Notes under the pieces: generated by a model | Seen by the model: the letters and a program-made list of their open reading frames with translations, nothing else | Database searches by the model: none | Told to the model about the DNA's origin: nothing | Made by a program: the position numbers and the translations under genes | Assembly: GCA_022579005.1 (NCBI GenBank) | Contig: MU401527.1 | Span: 62,001 to 126,000 of the forward strand | Direction of reading: 5' to 3' | DNA length: 64,000 nt | Source: Poronia punctata | Lineage: Eukaryota; Ascomycota; Sordariomycetes; Xylariales; Xylariaceae | In this document: piece by piece, positions 47,401 to 57,435 of the stretch | How the letters are laid out: the number at the start of each line of letters is the position of its first letter | Position numbering within the stretch: position 1 is the stretch's first letter

Positions 47401-48893
47401 AGGGAAATCGATTCACGGCAGTTCAACCAATCGCTACAATCCCCGGGTGTTGTACGATGGTGCAATAAGGTATTACAAGGGGTAACCGCCTACCGTATCA
47501 ACTGTAGGGCAGGCAGAACTGCCAACTCGAAAGTTGATAGATTCCAGGAGATTAATGGCAGCTGAAGTCAATTTGGCACGTTCTTTCACCATCAATCAGG
47601 TCGCCAAGCAGGGGCGCTTGTGTACCAGGTTTGATGAACATCTGTGCTGTTCATTGGCTCAGAACACTCCGAAGAATTAAACCCACGTGCAGATCTGACT
47701 CGAACAAGCAGCCGCTTTACTTTAGTGCGAAAATGTCAAGTATTCCACAAATCGTCTAACGGCCAGTTGACTGCCTTCCTAATCGCCATTGTCCTCCCTT
47801 GCCCGGCATGATGGGGACGAAACCGTGCTGGAGACCGGACATGTTGCCCTTTTCGTGGACATGTACTACAATGCCTACCACACAGGAACCCGGCTGGCGC
47901 TGGATCCAATGTTAAGGATAATGGACGTGGACAGGTGAATAGGTGCCTTGTGTCCTTGTTAGATGCCTATGGTCCTTGACTCTTACCTTGGTGGAGCTAA
48001 TGGTCGAAAAAACAGAATCACTATCAGATAGTGAATCTCTGTTCACTTGGAACCTTCGAAGGCGATGGCGCCAGCTTATCGGGCCGCCTTTTTCCTGACA
48101 TCTATGCTTCTTCTTGGAGTTTTTCAAAATGTCTCCAAACTGCTAACAACCCTAGTCTACCCACCCCCCGGATCCCCTTTGCTGGCGTTGTGGTGTTAGC
48201 CGGATTGTCACCTACCTACTATGTACATATCTTTTTAACATTTACCATCTCGCTCACATTACCTACCTAATCCAGGCATCATCTCTTTCTTGTCTCTTTC
48301 TATTCTCGTCCTGGGGTATCACGGGCTGGCCCTTTCATCCACACCGTCGACCGACGTTGGTCTGGGACTTTGATATATAAATTGGTGTTGATCCTCAACC
48401 TCATCTTTCAGTTGGACCTTCCCAGCCCCATTCCAAGTTGGTTTTCACCGTCAACGAAAGACGTCCTTTCCCTACCGCGATCACTTCGCCAGTCGCTCAT
48501 TACCTAGGTACCCTTACAGGTGTCATTTGGTATCTTTCAGTTCATTCAACAGGTCTTTGCTACCTAAAGTAGTGCCCGGTCACTCACAATCACTTTCTAT
48601 CAACTGCATATCTTTGTTTAGCCTCGAGGCTGCTTGAGTCGAGAACAAGGAAAGAACAAAGCTGGATAGTCAACAATAACATTCTTTCAGCAATCCACTT
48701 TTCAACGAACGGAAGGACATTCATTACTTAAGGTTATATCTTCGCAATAACCCCCAGCGATCGACTGAGAACCGTGTTCTCTGTCATATTCACCTCTTTT
48801 TTGCGACACACTTTCCTTGCCCGGCGCAAGGCCCCTTTTTGGTCTTTTTGACTTATATAGACATTTCGAGACGATTATCCCCATCTTCTCATC
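44495..48893. other. Long intergenic region
   Basis: About 4.4 kb with no supported gene. Open frames are all under 90 codons and show no motif. It contains CCTACCTACCTACC near 44972-44986 and GGTTAGGTTAG near 45882. The last 600 bases are pyrimidine-rich and look like the promoter and leader of the GH16 gene. Confidence 0.45.
48374..48380 (+). promoter_or_regulatory. Possible TATA element of the GH16 gene
   Basis: TATATAA sits about 514 bp before the GH16 start codon and is followed by a pyrimidine-rich stretch, as in a long fungal 5' leader. It was chosen only by its sequence and position. Confidence 0.25.
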
Positions 48894-49880
48894 ATGTCTT
48901 TCACCAAGAACCTCCTCCGCGTAAGCGGCCTGTTGTCTATGGCGGCTGCTGTCACTGCCCAGAACGGCTCTTACGTTCTCGCTGATACTTACGATGCTAC
49001 CAACTTCTTCGACGGCTTCGAGTTCTTCAATTCTCCCGACCCGACTAACGGCTTCGTCGAGTACGTCGATGCCGAGACGGCCAATGCAAACGGGCTCGCC
49101 GGATACTCCAACGGTGGTGTCTACATGGGCGTGGACTATCAGACGGCAAACCCTGCGAACGGCCGCCAGTCAGTCCGTCTCAGCACTACCAAGTCGTACA
49201 CCCACGGCCTCATCATTGCCGACATTGCCCACCAGCCCGCCCAGGCCTGCGGTGCTTGGCCCGCTTTTTGGAGCGTCGGCCCCGAATGGCCCAACTCCGG
49301 TGAGATCGATGTCATAGAGGGAGTCAATCTACAGGAAACCACCGCCATCACCCTCCACACCGGCAACGGTTGCCAGTTCTCGGAGGATTCCTGGTCGTCT
49401 CAAGACTGCGGCTCGCCCGGCGATGCCAGCCAGGGCTGTGGTGCCGAGACATCGGACCCCCAGACCTTGGGGTCCGGATTCAACGAGATTGGTGGAGGAG
49501 TCTATGCTGTGCAGTGGTCTTCGTCGGCCATCAACATCTTCTTCTTCCCGCGAACCGGCACTATCCCTGCTGATATCGAGGCCGAGACCCCTGAGCCCAG
49601 CACCTGGGGCACACCGCTCGCCTCCTTCTCGGGCGGTAGCTGCGACATCGATTCCTACTTCGCGAACCACCAGATCGTCTTCGATACCACTTTCTGTGGA
49701 GATTGGGCTGGCAATGTCTTTGCCCAAGACCCCGTCTGCTCGGCCAAGGCGGCTTCTTGCCAAGAATATGTCGCAAACAACCCGGCTGATTTTGAGGAGA
49801 CTTACTGGCTCGTCAACTACGTCAAGGTCTTTAGCGAGGCCAGCGCTAAGAAGAGCATTGCCAGGCATTTCATCGCATAG
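48894..49880 (+). CDS. Secreted GH16 family endo-beta-glucanase (laminarinase type)
   Basis: Intronless, 328 residues. Residues 1-22 form a signal peptide (hydrophobic LLSMAAAV, likely cleavage after VTA before Gln23). The catalytic motif of clan-B GH16 enzymes is present: GEIDVIEG with nucleophile Glu137, Asp139 and acid/base Glu142. Other GH16 segments visible are GAWPAFWSVG before the motif, HTGNGC after it, and the closing WLVNYVKVF beta-strand. These enzymes hydrolyse beta-1,3 or mixed beta-1,3/1,4-glucans outside the cell; the fungal group most often acts on laminarin-like glucan, in nutrition or wall remodelling. There is no GPI signal or binding module. The predicted product is a single-domain, freely secreted enzyme. 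Exact substrate specificity is inferred. Confidence 0.92.
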   Translation: MSFTKNLLRVSGLLSMAAAVTAQNGSYVLADTYDATNFFDGFEFFNSPDPTNGFVEYVDAETANANGLAGYSNGGVYMGVDYQTANPANGRQSVRLSTTKSYTHGLIIADIAHQPAQACGAWPAFWSVGPEWPNSGEIDVIEGVNLQETTAITLHTGNGCQFSEDSWSSQDCGSPGDASQGCGAETSDPQTLGSGFNEIGGGVYAVQWSSSAINIFFFPRTGTIPADIEAETPEPSTWGTPLASFSGGSCDIDSYFANHQIVFDTTFCGDWAGNVFAQDPVCSAKAASCQEYVANNPADFEETYWLVNYVKVFSEASAKKSIARHFIA

Positions 49881-51106
49881 TGGCGCCGGCTGAGGCGAAG
49901 TTTGGAAAAATGAAGAAAAATGGGGTGAGCAGGGTAAGGACGGGGAGGCGTTTTCATTTCCAGTTGGTTTAGGATGTTGTTACGCGATCACGAAACAAAA
50001 GCGAGTGGCACTGTTGGCACCTTTTTTCGTATCATACCCCCAAAGGAAGAGGAGAGTGGCGTTTGGATCTGCATGTTTTGCTATTTAGCATCTTACGGCT
50101 TGAGAAGGGAAAGATTCCGTCTTGCGGTTCTTTGAAAACTCACGGCGTGGAAAAAGAAAAAGAACTGAGCCTAAGTTAGTGACTTGAGGCACATTTTTAG
50201 ATATATTGTTGCGGTGGTCTGTACATACTCTGCTTACGCTCGATATTGGCTGTATATACTTCTTTCTATATGCTCTTGCATTATCCTTTTTGCTCACTTG
50301 TGCGTGTGTGAATATTGGTGTGTAACTACTCTGCCAGAATTGGGTCGATTGTTCCATCTAAACAACCGTCGAAATATCTCGTCCATTATATCAGATGGAA
50401 AAAAGGATCGGGCGAAGTACTCGAAGGCGAAAGAGTCGGATCTGGAAAGTGTATGACTTCCGATGCCTTCCTAAACATGAAGATGATGGAAGAAGAGAGG
50501 TATGGAATCCCAGACTCTTTACTGACTTGTTCATTGAAAGAAACTATGCTGGGAAATCTCGTGATCGCATCGAATGATTCTTTCGCAAGACTTGTTGGGC
50601 CCATTGGTTTTGATGTCTTGAACAATAGACATGCAATAAAGAACCGGGCTCTTCTGGCGTATATTCCGCCCGTCAGAATAAGCGGTAAGTTTGTCTCTCA
50701 TGCTCAAAATGTATTTTTGGGAGGCAACCCGATAGGTTGGGCTTGGGCGGAAGAATAGCCGGGAATCTAGAAGCTGTGTGTGGTCAGCCAGTCTCGGGAA
50801 CAGGATGAAAGGAGATGTTCGAGGTTGGCAGAGAAGGCATTGTGGAATAGAGGGTAGGGTGTCTAAATGTCTTCAGAAAGAAAGAAGACGAGAGACATTG
50901 TGAGACTGGCGGGAAGATTCCGGTTCGAACTTTGCGATACGCATGCTAATCAACCTACGGGACGAAAAGCATATAAGGATGGGAGAGATGTCAGGAATTC
51001 TTTGCAGTTTTTCCTTACTCAACAACAACGACAACAACTTACTTGACTCCCTTCGCATAAACATCTTTTTCTTCGCTCGAACTTACTTTGTCCACACACG
51101 TACGTA
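49881..51106. other. Intergenic between the GH16 and 51107 genes
   Basis: About 1.2 kb. Overlapping open frames near 50184-50758 on both strands have no motif and biased composition, and are not called. The 3' half leads into a leader with ACAACAACGACAACAAC, a common pattern in fungal 5' untranslated regions. Confidence 0.45.
50971..50977 (+). promoter_or_regulatory. Possible TATA element of the 51107 gene
   Basis: ATATAAG lies about 130 bp upstream of the start codon, with a CT/ACAAC-rich leader between. Position and sequence fit a fungal TATA box, but there is no other support. Confidence 0.3.
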
Positions 51107-52045
51107 ATGTGCCTTATTATCGACTACAAAATGTGTTCCAAGAGTAGCAGCAGCAAGTCGAAGTCGTCAAGTTCTTCCTCATCGTCCAAAAGTTGTCGAG
51201 AGTGCAAAATGCGGAAGATTACTAGAGATGAGGTTCGTCATATGATGTCGAATCTTCATGTGTCTTCACCACCAGCACCACCACCGCCACCCGCGCTTGT
51301 ATATGCGACTACTTACGGTTACGGTGCGCCATCATCATCTCGGGATGGTGATCATTATCCTGTTGATGTAACGAGAAGTCATACAAAGACCGTCAAGGCC
51401 AAGGACGCTTACAAAAAGCCGCAGGAGGATGGAAAAGAGACGAAGAGCGAGATGAAAAAAGCCGCCAAAGAAAAAACCCACGACAGTTTCAAAGACACAC
51501 ATACCCTTGCCGCAGAAGTCAAGGAGACCCGAAAGCTAGTCAGCGAAAACAACACGGCGCAAAAGGAATGCGCCGCCGACATGGCTAGGGTCCGACAATT
51601 GCTCGAAGCGGAAGCGGAGAAACGTGACGAGGCCCGTCGGATGCGCGAGATGGTCCGGTACGCGCAAAGCCAGGGGTTGCTGTCGGAACCTCGTTCGAGC
51701 AGCAGCGGGAGTAGTAGTCGGACTAGCTCTAGCTCCCGGGCCGAAGAAGAGAAGAGAAGACGACAGCAATGGGAACGGGAGAGGGAACAGTTCGAGACCT
51801 TCCAACAGGCACAGCAGGCGCAGTTGGCGGAATCGATGCGGGAGTTCACGACTAAGCAGCAGCGGATTCAGGAAGAACATGAGCGGTGGAAGAGGTGGCA
51901 GAAGAGAGAAAACTTCCACTATCTTTCGCCGACTAGCATGTGTTATGACGATGATACGAGTACGACTACATCTTCATCCTCGTCGTCTTATTCCGGGCGA
52001 GGTAATACCAGTGTCAACGGGCTCTATTATAAGCCACGCGGCTAA
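51107..52045 (+). CDS. Uncharacterised Ser-rich, charged coiled-coil protein
   Basis: A single exon of 312 codons with ATG; I do not recognise the family. In order it has: a Cys-containing start (MCLIIDYKMCSK), a Ser/Lys run ending in CRECKMRK (residues about 12-37), a Pro-rich stretch, a Lys/Glu-rich region from about residue 95, a long helical segment (about residues 130-265) rich in Glu, Arg and Gln interrupted by a Ser run, and a Ser/Thr/Gly tail. There is no signal peptide or membrane segment. The CxxC-type pair near the start could bind metal but is too short to assign. The helical part is likely a coiled coil. The length of the frame, codon regularity and a plausible leader support a real gene. 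Confidence 0.6.
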   Translation: MCLIIDYKMCSKSSSSKSKSSSSSSSSKSCRECKMRKITRDEVRHMMSNLHVSSPPAPPPPPALVYATTYGYGAPSSSRDGDHYPVDVTRSHTKTVKAKDAYKKPQEDGKETKSEMKKAAKEKTHDSFKDTHTLAAEVKETRKLVSENNTAQKECAADMARVRQLLEAEAEKRDEARRMREMVRYAQSQGLLSEPRSSSSGSSSRTSSSSRAEEEKRRRQQWEREREQFETFQQAQQAQLAESMREFTTKQQRIQEEHERWKRWQKRENFHYLSPTSMCYDDDTSTTTSSSSSSYSGRGNTSVNGLYYKPRG

Positions 52046-53618
52046 GCTTATTATCCCGTCGATATTGTTCGCATTGACATATCGATCGGATGACGGCATT
52101 GGCATTGGCATCGTTACCCATACCTACCCGACCAACAATAATGCCTCAATTCGCAGAGCGACTGGTTAGGTTGGGGCTGATGGCGTGCATGTTAAGCGAG
52201 AGAAGAGCTGTGTCAGATTTCGAGCTTGGCTTGTAAAGCAAGGGGACAGCGCAGCCCAGCGCAGCCCAGCCTCGAGTTCGTCGGATGTCGCAAACCCCCG
52301 GCGAAGTTGTATCTAGTACTTTTTGCGTACATGTTCGTTCTTCTTTGTTGATAGATCTCCTAGTAATAGATGTTCAAACGTTTAAACTCCATCATGATCA
52401 GCTGCTCGGGTGCGTACGAGTATGAGTAATTATGTGTTGTAACTTGTATGTCATTATTTTACTACACGTTCAGGATCCTGTTGATTTGGCTCCCAGGCAC
52501 GCAGGCACTGCCAGGTCCTACGTGGGAATGTTCCTATGGATCAACGTGGAAGAATGTGGAGCTCGATAGGAACAGGCATGGTCAAAATAGAAGTGAAAGT
52601 GCTGATTGGTTAAAACGGAAGCTTACAACCTCTTCCCCGTTTTTCCTCCTGCAGGAACAAACGCACAACCTTTCCCGCCTTTCCCCTCCCGCCCTTGATT
52701 ACATACATTGCCCTAGCGTACAATATGTAGTCTTGGTCAGTGTTGATGTGTTCGACTTCTAGATAGGTAGTCTACATCTCATGTCAAAGATCACTTGGTG
52801 CACTAGCCCTTGTATATTTATGTTGTGATATACTTGGTAGAGCCTTTTGTCGCACCTACTCGTACAGCATAGGTATAACGTCCAGCCGTACCAATATGAT
52901 ATGAATCCAGAAACTAAAATTGAAGGGGGAGGAGGCGCTGTCAAAGTGGGGAAGGATCATGAACGTGTCAGCGAAAAAACTAGCGAAATGGCCCTAGCCG
53001 TCTTGTCCTAACTCGTAGCGGTGGGGAAGCTAGCGCAAATCCTGGACTGCCTGGTAAAAGTGTGTCTGCCATGACCCTGCCAGTAGTCGCGGGCCGGTGG
53101 GAGTGCTCTCAGTGCGGGCTCAGGGGCCGTCTGCAACCTGCAAGGTACAACGCACCGATGGTGACACTAACCGTTTTCATTCAAATTAACCCATTGTTTG
53201 GGTGAAAAAGACGGTTTTAATTCTAGACTGGGGGGTGGGGGGGAACTGGCTGGCCCCATCTTCCACACCTCCTTTTGATTTTTCTCACTCGTCAGCCTCC
53301 CACCCGAGACATCCATACACCACACACTCTTTTATCTTTTATTCTATATTTTTCTCGCGATACCCGTCCGTCATCTACTGACTCGCACCCTCATTACTTT
53401 GCTAGCTATCCGTGCTACTGCATCCACTCTTTTTACCCCCGCGAAACTAAAACAACCGAGTCTTTCAAGGCCGTTGAACTGCCTTTGTCTTACCCGTCCA
53501 CTCATTCGGTCAAGCAGGTCGCATCATCCGTGTCACTACGTAGAAGACCAAGCCAAACAAACCAAAACAAACAATAAAACCTCCGACTCGTGTGCTCCGT
53601 TCGACAACAGTCTTTAGG
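52046..53618. other. Intergenic upstream of the GPI-protein gene
   Basis: About 1.6 kb. A 10-bp CGCAGCCCAG direct duplication lies near 52249-52268 and a G-rich run near 53230. The final 340 bases are strongly pyrimidine-rich, with an ACCAAACAAACCAAAACAAA leader just before the start. No gene is supported. Confidence 0.45.
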
Positions 53619-54125
53619 ATGCATATCTCGTATCTGTTCGTTTTGGCCGCCAGTGCCCTGTCTGCTTTTGCGGAAACTACTACAAGCACTATGTATATGA
53701 CGGCAACTGTCACGATCACACAGTGCAATCCCACCAACCCGGAATGCCCACTATATACACCACCACCGACCACTAGCTCGTCTACCTCGACTTCGACTTC
53801 GACCTCGATTTCGACTTCGTCGTCATATTCGTCTTCGCCAGTCTCCTACTCGTCTTACCCGGTCACGAGTTATTCGTACCCGGTCAAGACAAAGACGTCA
53901 TCCACTCATTACCCCGTCGCAAATTCAACTTCGACCTACGGTTACCCGACCGCTTCGGCTCCCACCACATATGTCACCTTCACAACACCTGCTGGGTATC
54001 CCTCTTCTGGCTATCCTACCACTTCGCCGTCGGCAACACCTTCAACTGGTGCCGCCGACTCTCTGGCCGCTCAGTCTGGACTTGTCCTTGCTGTAATGGG
54101 CTTGGGTGCTATCCTTTTGGTCTAA
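53619..54125 (+). CDS. Small GPI-anchored, Ser/Thr/Tyr-rich cell-wall protein
   Basis: Intronless, 168 residues. The start is ATG at 53619 (MHISYLFVL). Residues 1-18 form a signal peptide with likely cleavage after AFA. A short N-terminal part with two Cys (TQCNPTNPECPLY) is followed by a long Ser/Thr stalk with Tyr-Pro repeats (SYPV, SYSYPV, YGYPT, YPSSGYPTT), expected to be heavily O-mannosylated. The C-terminus has a small-residue site (TGAADS), a spacer and a hydrophobic tail (LVLAVMGLGAILLV), the pattern of a GPI-attachment signal. It is therefore expected at the plasma membrane or covalently in the wall. No enzymatic domain is present, and the exact role is unknown. Confidence 0.85.
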   Translation: MHISYLFVLAASALSAFAETTTSTMYMTATVTITQCNPTNPECPLYTPPPTTSSSTSTSTSTSISTSSSYSSSPVSYSSYPVTSYSYPVKTKTSSTHYPVANSTSTYGYPTASAPTTYVTFTTPAGYPSSGYPTTSPSATPSTGAADSLAAQSGLVLAVMGLGAILLV

Positions 54126-55333
54126 GGGCCACTGTTCCAAGTCGCAAACTTTTGTTGCGACAAAGACATTTCGATTCTTTTCTCTCAATTTTTACATTAT
54201 AGGAGGATATACCCAAACCAGTCGTCGCGCATAGCGTCCATGCCTTTGTTCATTTGAGCATTCTCTGGCACAATTTTCTCTTATCAACTTGTTTCTTATT
54301 TTTTTTTTCAGCGGGGAAGGACGTTTGGTGTACTAGGACAGCGGACTATTTTTTGGATATCATCTGGGATGGATAGAATAGAAGGTTCTACAGGCGGCAC
54401 AAGGCCCGTTTTCTATGATGGAAAATCGGTTATTAGGGCGTTCATTCGGCACCTACAAACTACTAGAAAAAAGGCTCTACGATTCATTGTCGAGAGTGTC
54501 TTGAACATTTTGACCCATGTAGAGCTTTCTTTGTTTACTCGGTATGGGTTGGTCAGAGGCTCTTTATGTGTATGTGCTTATAAACTTGTAATCAATCTTT
54601 TTGTAGTATGTCTTCTGGTGTTAGATATTGACAGTAGTAAAACTTCAGCCAGAAGTCAACTAACCTGTCATCCTAAAACTAAATACACTTGTAATATTAC
54701 ATATTGTTTCACAAAAACAGATATATTTTATAGATCAGAGGCACTTGTGTTGACATTGGACTAAGCCAACACAGATAGTCGGAATAGTGATATATGTCGT
54801 CTCGTCCCTTGGAAAAACGTCTAGGTTAGAAGCATACTCCTACGGATATGGACGGCACGTGTCAGTCAGTCAGTCAGTCAACTATGGATATATACTGATC
54901 AGGTTGTTGACTCCGGTCCATCTCCCAAGCTCCCCCCCCTGACTGTTTCTAGCATATCCTTTTTGCAATTTGATAGATAGAAGCGAGCGAATAGGTAGTT
55001 GCGGCCCCTTGCGTATTAGGAGGTTGCTGTTCATCAGCTAAACTAGCTCCCAAGGAGGTATGCTGACAAAATAGAAGATAGACATGCCAACTTTCTCAGC
55101 GTGCTTGACTCCTAGCCTCCTAGGTTAGGCAGATGTTGGGGGGTTCCTATGTATACCCCGTATCCTCAGCTTTCTAGTCTACGAGAGGAAGGTCGTTATA
55201 CGAATTCCTGGGTTAGGTAGTGGCCCTCAACCATTTATTTAATTCCGCCGATTTTCTTTGATATGTCTGTCACATATAGAAATGAATGCGAGCCGGTCCC
55301 TTCCTTTTCTCGTTCTCATTTATGGTCATGGTG

Positions 55334-55336
<3 letters not shown>

Positions 55337-55364
<28 letters not shown>
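55337..55364. repeat. Poly-G tract (28 bases)
   Basis: An uninterrupted G run 92 bases before an assembly gap. Its length may be set by sequencing limits rather than biology. Confidence 0.9.
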
Positions 55365-55455
55365 TATTTAATGGCAAGATACCAAAAATTAAAAAACAAA
55401 AAACCCCTTTTTTCGGGGGGGTAACAGACAACAACACAAATCAGAAGGGATTGGT

Positions 55456-55465
55456 NNNNNNNNNN
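55456..55465. other. Assembly gap of 10 undetermined bases
   Basis: Ten N. The size is probably a placeholder, and the flanks are low-complexity (A/T/C/G homopolymers on the left, poly-C on the right). Confidence 0.98.
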
Positions 55466-55466
55466 C

Positions 55467-55468
<2 letters not shown>

Positions 55469-55550
<82 letters not shown>
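55469..55550. repeat. Poly-C tract (82 bases)
   Basis: An uninterrupted C run starting three bases after the gap (CGG in between). Together with the poly-G run this marks a difficult or mis-assembled region. Confidence 0.9.
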
Positions 55551-55552
<2 letters not shown>

Positions 55553-56964
55553 GATTTACTTGCAAGCTTCCCTGAAGTGATTACCTACCTACCCCTTTGT
55601 TCGCGGGGGTTCCAGAGCACAACACAGAGCAGGAGGGATGAGTTGCTTTTCTGACGGCGATATGGACGGAGGAGAATAAGACTTCGTGTAGCGTTATTCT
55701 GTACTTATCTGACAAACACGGAGTCTGTTAGTACAAGACAAGGAAAACGGTATATAGTTACGAAATGGGAGATTGTAAACACGCCTTTTGTTAGATAGGA
55801 CGGTATTGTGGTGGGAAGTAATTCAGGCCCTCTATTTCTCTTCTTTTTCGTGACATAGGTATATCTCAGATGGAGGTTAGGTAACTAATATAGCGGTTTA
55901 GGGCGTGACGTGACGCCGAGCGTATACAGAGCAAAGTATTGTTTTTACTCAGCCAGTACCTAGGTATAGAGACAGAACATCAGAGAACGAGGGTGGAATA
56001 CCTAGATGTTGTTAACGCCAGCGGGGGAGAGAGAAGCTTTGACGTAGGTAATAACCACCTACAAAACCTCCCCCTCTCCCTGGGGGTATGCAGATAGGTC
56101 CTACCATCTAGCAAGTCATGGCTGATTAAAACAATTGTGCAAAAAATGTCCTTCCCGCTACGTACATGTTTCCTCCTCCTTAGTTTGAGGGTAGAAATTA
56201 CCGTGCCCTCGTCGGAATTGCCTGGTGATAGGGGGTTTTATGGCCTGTAGGTAACTAGTCTCAGCCTTTCGGCGGTGTCAGGGGATGAAGAAGGTGATAG
56301 GATTGATACGTCTTTGCGTAAGTAGGTATATATATTATAGGCGCCCAACCTCGTCCCCGCGTATGGCAGAATAAGTATATATATATATATATATTAAACA
56401 GCCCTTTACGACCACTGCAATACCTTACGAACTCAGTACACATGTGAGGGGTTTCGGAAACCTTGGGTATTTTGGTATACGTAGTAAAGGGATAAACGAG
56501 GGTCTTTGAATAAGGGTATATTCTACCCCCTTTTACGAAGGATTGCTTATGTTACTTGACATATTACCGAATAGGTAGCCTACGGCTAGACAGAGGTGCT
56601 TGGATAGAAAAGAATGACTGATTATAAAAAAACCTAAGCTAGCCAAGTTGTTACACTGGGCCTCCATGTTTGCGACGTCCATAATAGCTAGCCGGAGATT
56701 GGGGAAAGTTAGAGAGGAAAAAGAACGACAATATCTTGCTCTATACATTGGTAACGACCGCCCGAGTTCCTTCCGCCAACGGATTTCTAACCAACCGGCG
56801 AATACCGCGTTTCCGGCCGAACAGGCATAATATAATCCGAGTGACCAACTTCTCTCCTCCCACGCTAATGCTCGATACACAATTTCCAGCCCAAGTCGCC
56901 CGTATATTTAGGTGTTCTGGAGTCTCCCGAACGTGCCGCGGAGGCATCAACGATGCAGAAATGA

Positions 56965-57435
56965 CTATTGAGGGGGCTCTGGTGCGCCACAGCTGGGGCA
57001 TGTCGCTGTACGCATACAATAATTAGCAAATGCCCCAGAGGCTCGAAGCTTGCATATTTCCACTTCCTAGGTACTGTCTCGACACACAATATAAATGGGG
57101 GGCTTTGGATACGTACTACCACCCTTTACCCGCTCACGGCAATTTGGGTTTGGACATTCCCAATCCGCGAGTACCTTCGGGCCGACCGTAGATGGGACAG
57201 ACGGAAGGACGGGGCAATGCTCTCCTCTTATCCTACTCGTATGGGCTAAGTCATTATAGCCCTTGGTCTGAGGCGGCTCTGCCCTGCAGCTAGGGCAAAA
57301 ACTCCCCCCGGACACATCCTTCTCGCATTGTTTGCAACGCCAGACCGCCTCTTCCGATAATGTGGTAGGGCCCATCATCAGCAGAGATGTCCCCTTGTTT
57401 CTCTCGTCCACCCATAGGCAGGTAAATTCTAGCAT
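56965..57435 (-). CDS. Small double zinc-ribbon protein (reconstructed two-exon gene)
   Basis: Proposed exons on the minus strand are 57435-57117 and 57005-56965, giving 119 residues. The first exon carries one zinc ribbon, CKQC-X9-CPSC followed by EPPQ, and the first half of a second, CPNPNC. The 111-nt intron (GTACGT donor; TGCTAAT branch-like site; TACAG acceptor) brings in CPSCGAPEPPQ and a stop. The completed second ribbon is C-X4-C-X9-CPSC followed by EPPQ, with the same W before, GG in the middle and EPPQ after as the first copy. This internal symmetry is the main evidence that the gene and intron are real. An upstream exon is possible because an acceptor-like CTTCAG lies just before the ATG. 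Zinc ribbons of this kind bind protein or nucleic acid; the function is unknown. Confidence 0.6.

Larger units (their letters stand above)
54126..56964. other. Intergenic with assembly gap
   Basis: About 2.8 kb without a supported gene. It holds a GTCAGTCAGTCAGTCA repeat near 54863-54880, the poly-G / N / poly-C segment (55337-55550) and an alternating TA run near 56380. The open frame crossing the gap consists of homopolymer and undetermined bases and is not a gene. Confidence 0.45.

Noticed and set aside
50915..50935. GGTTCGAAC, resembling a tRNA B box
   Set aside because: Flanking bases do not pair as a T-arm, and no matching A box or acceptor stem is present.
55286..55654. Open frame running through the N gap with a long Pro run
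   Set aside because: Made of undetermined bases and the poly-C homopolymer; an artefact.
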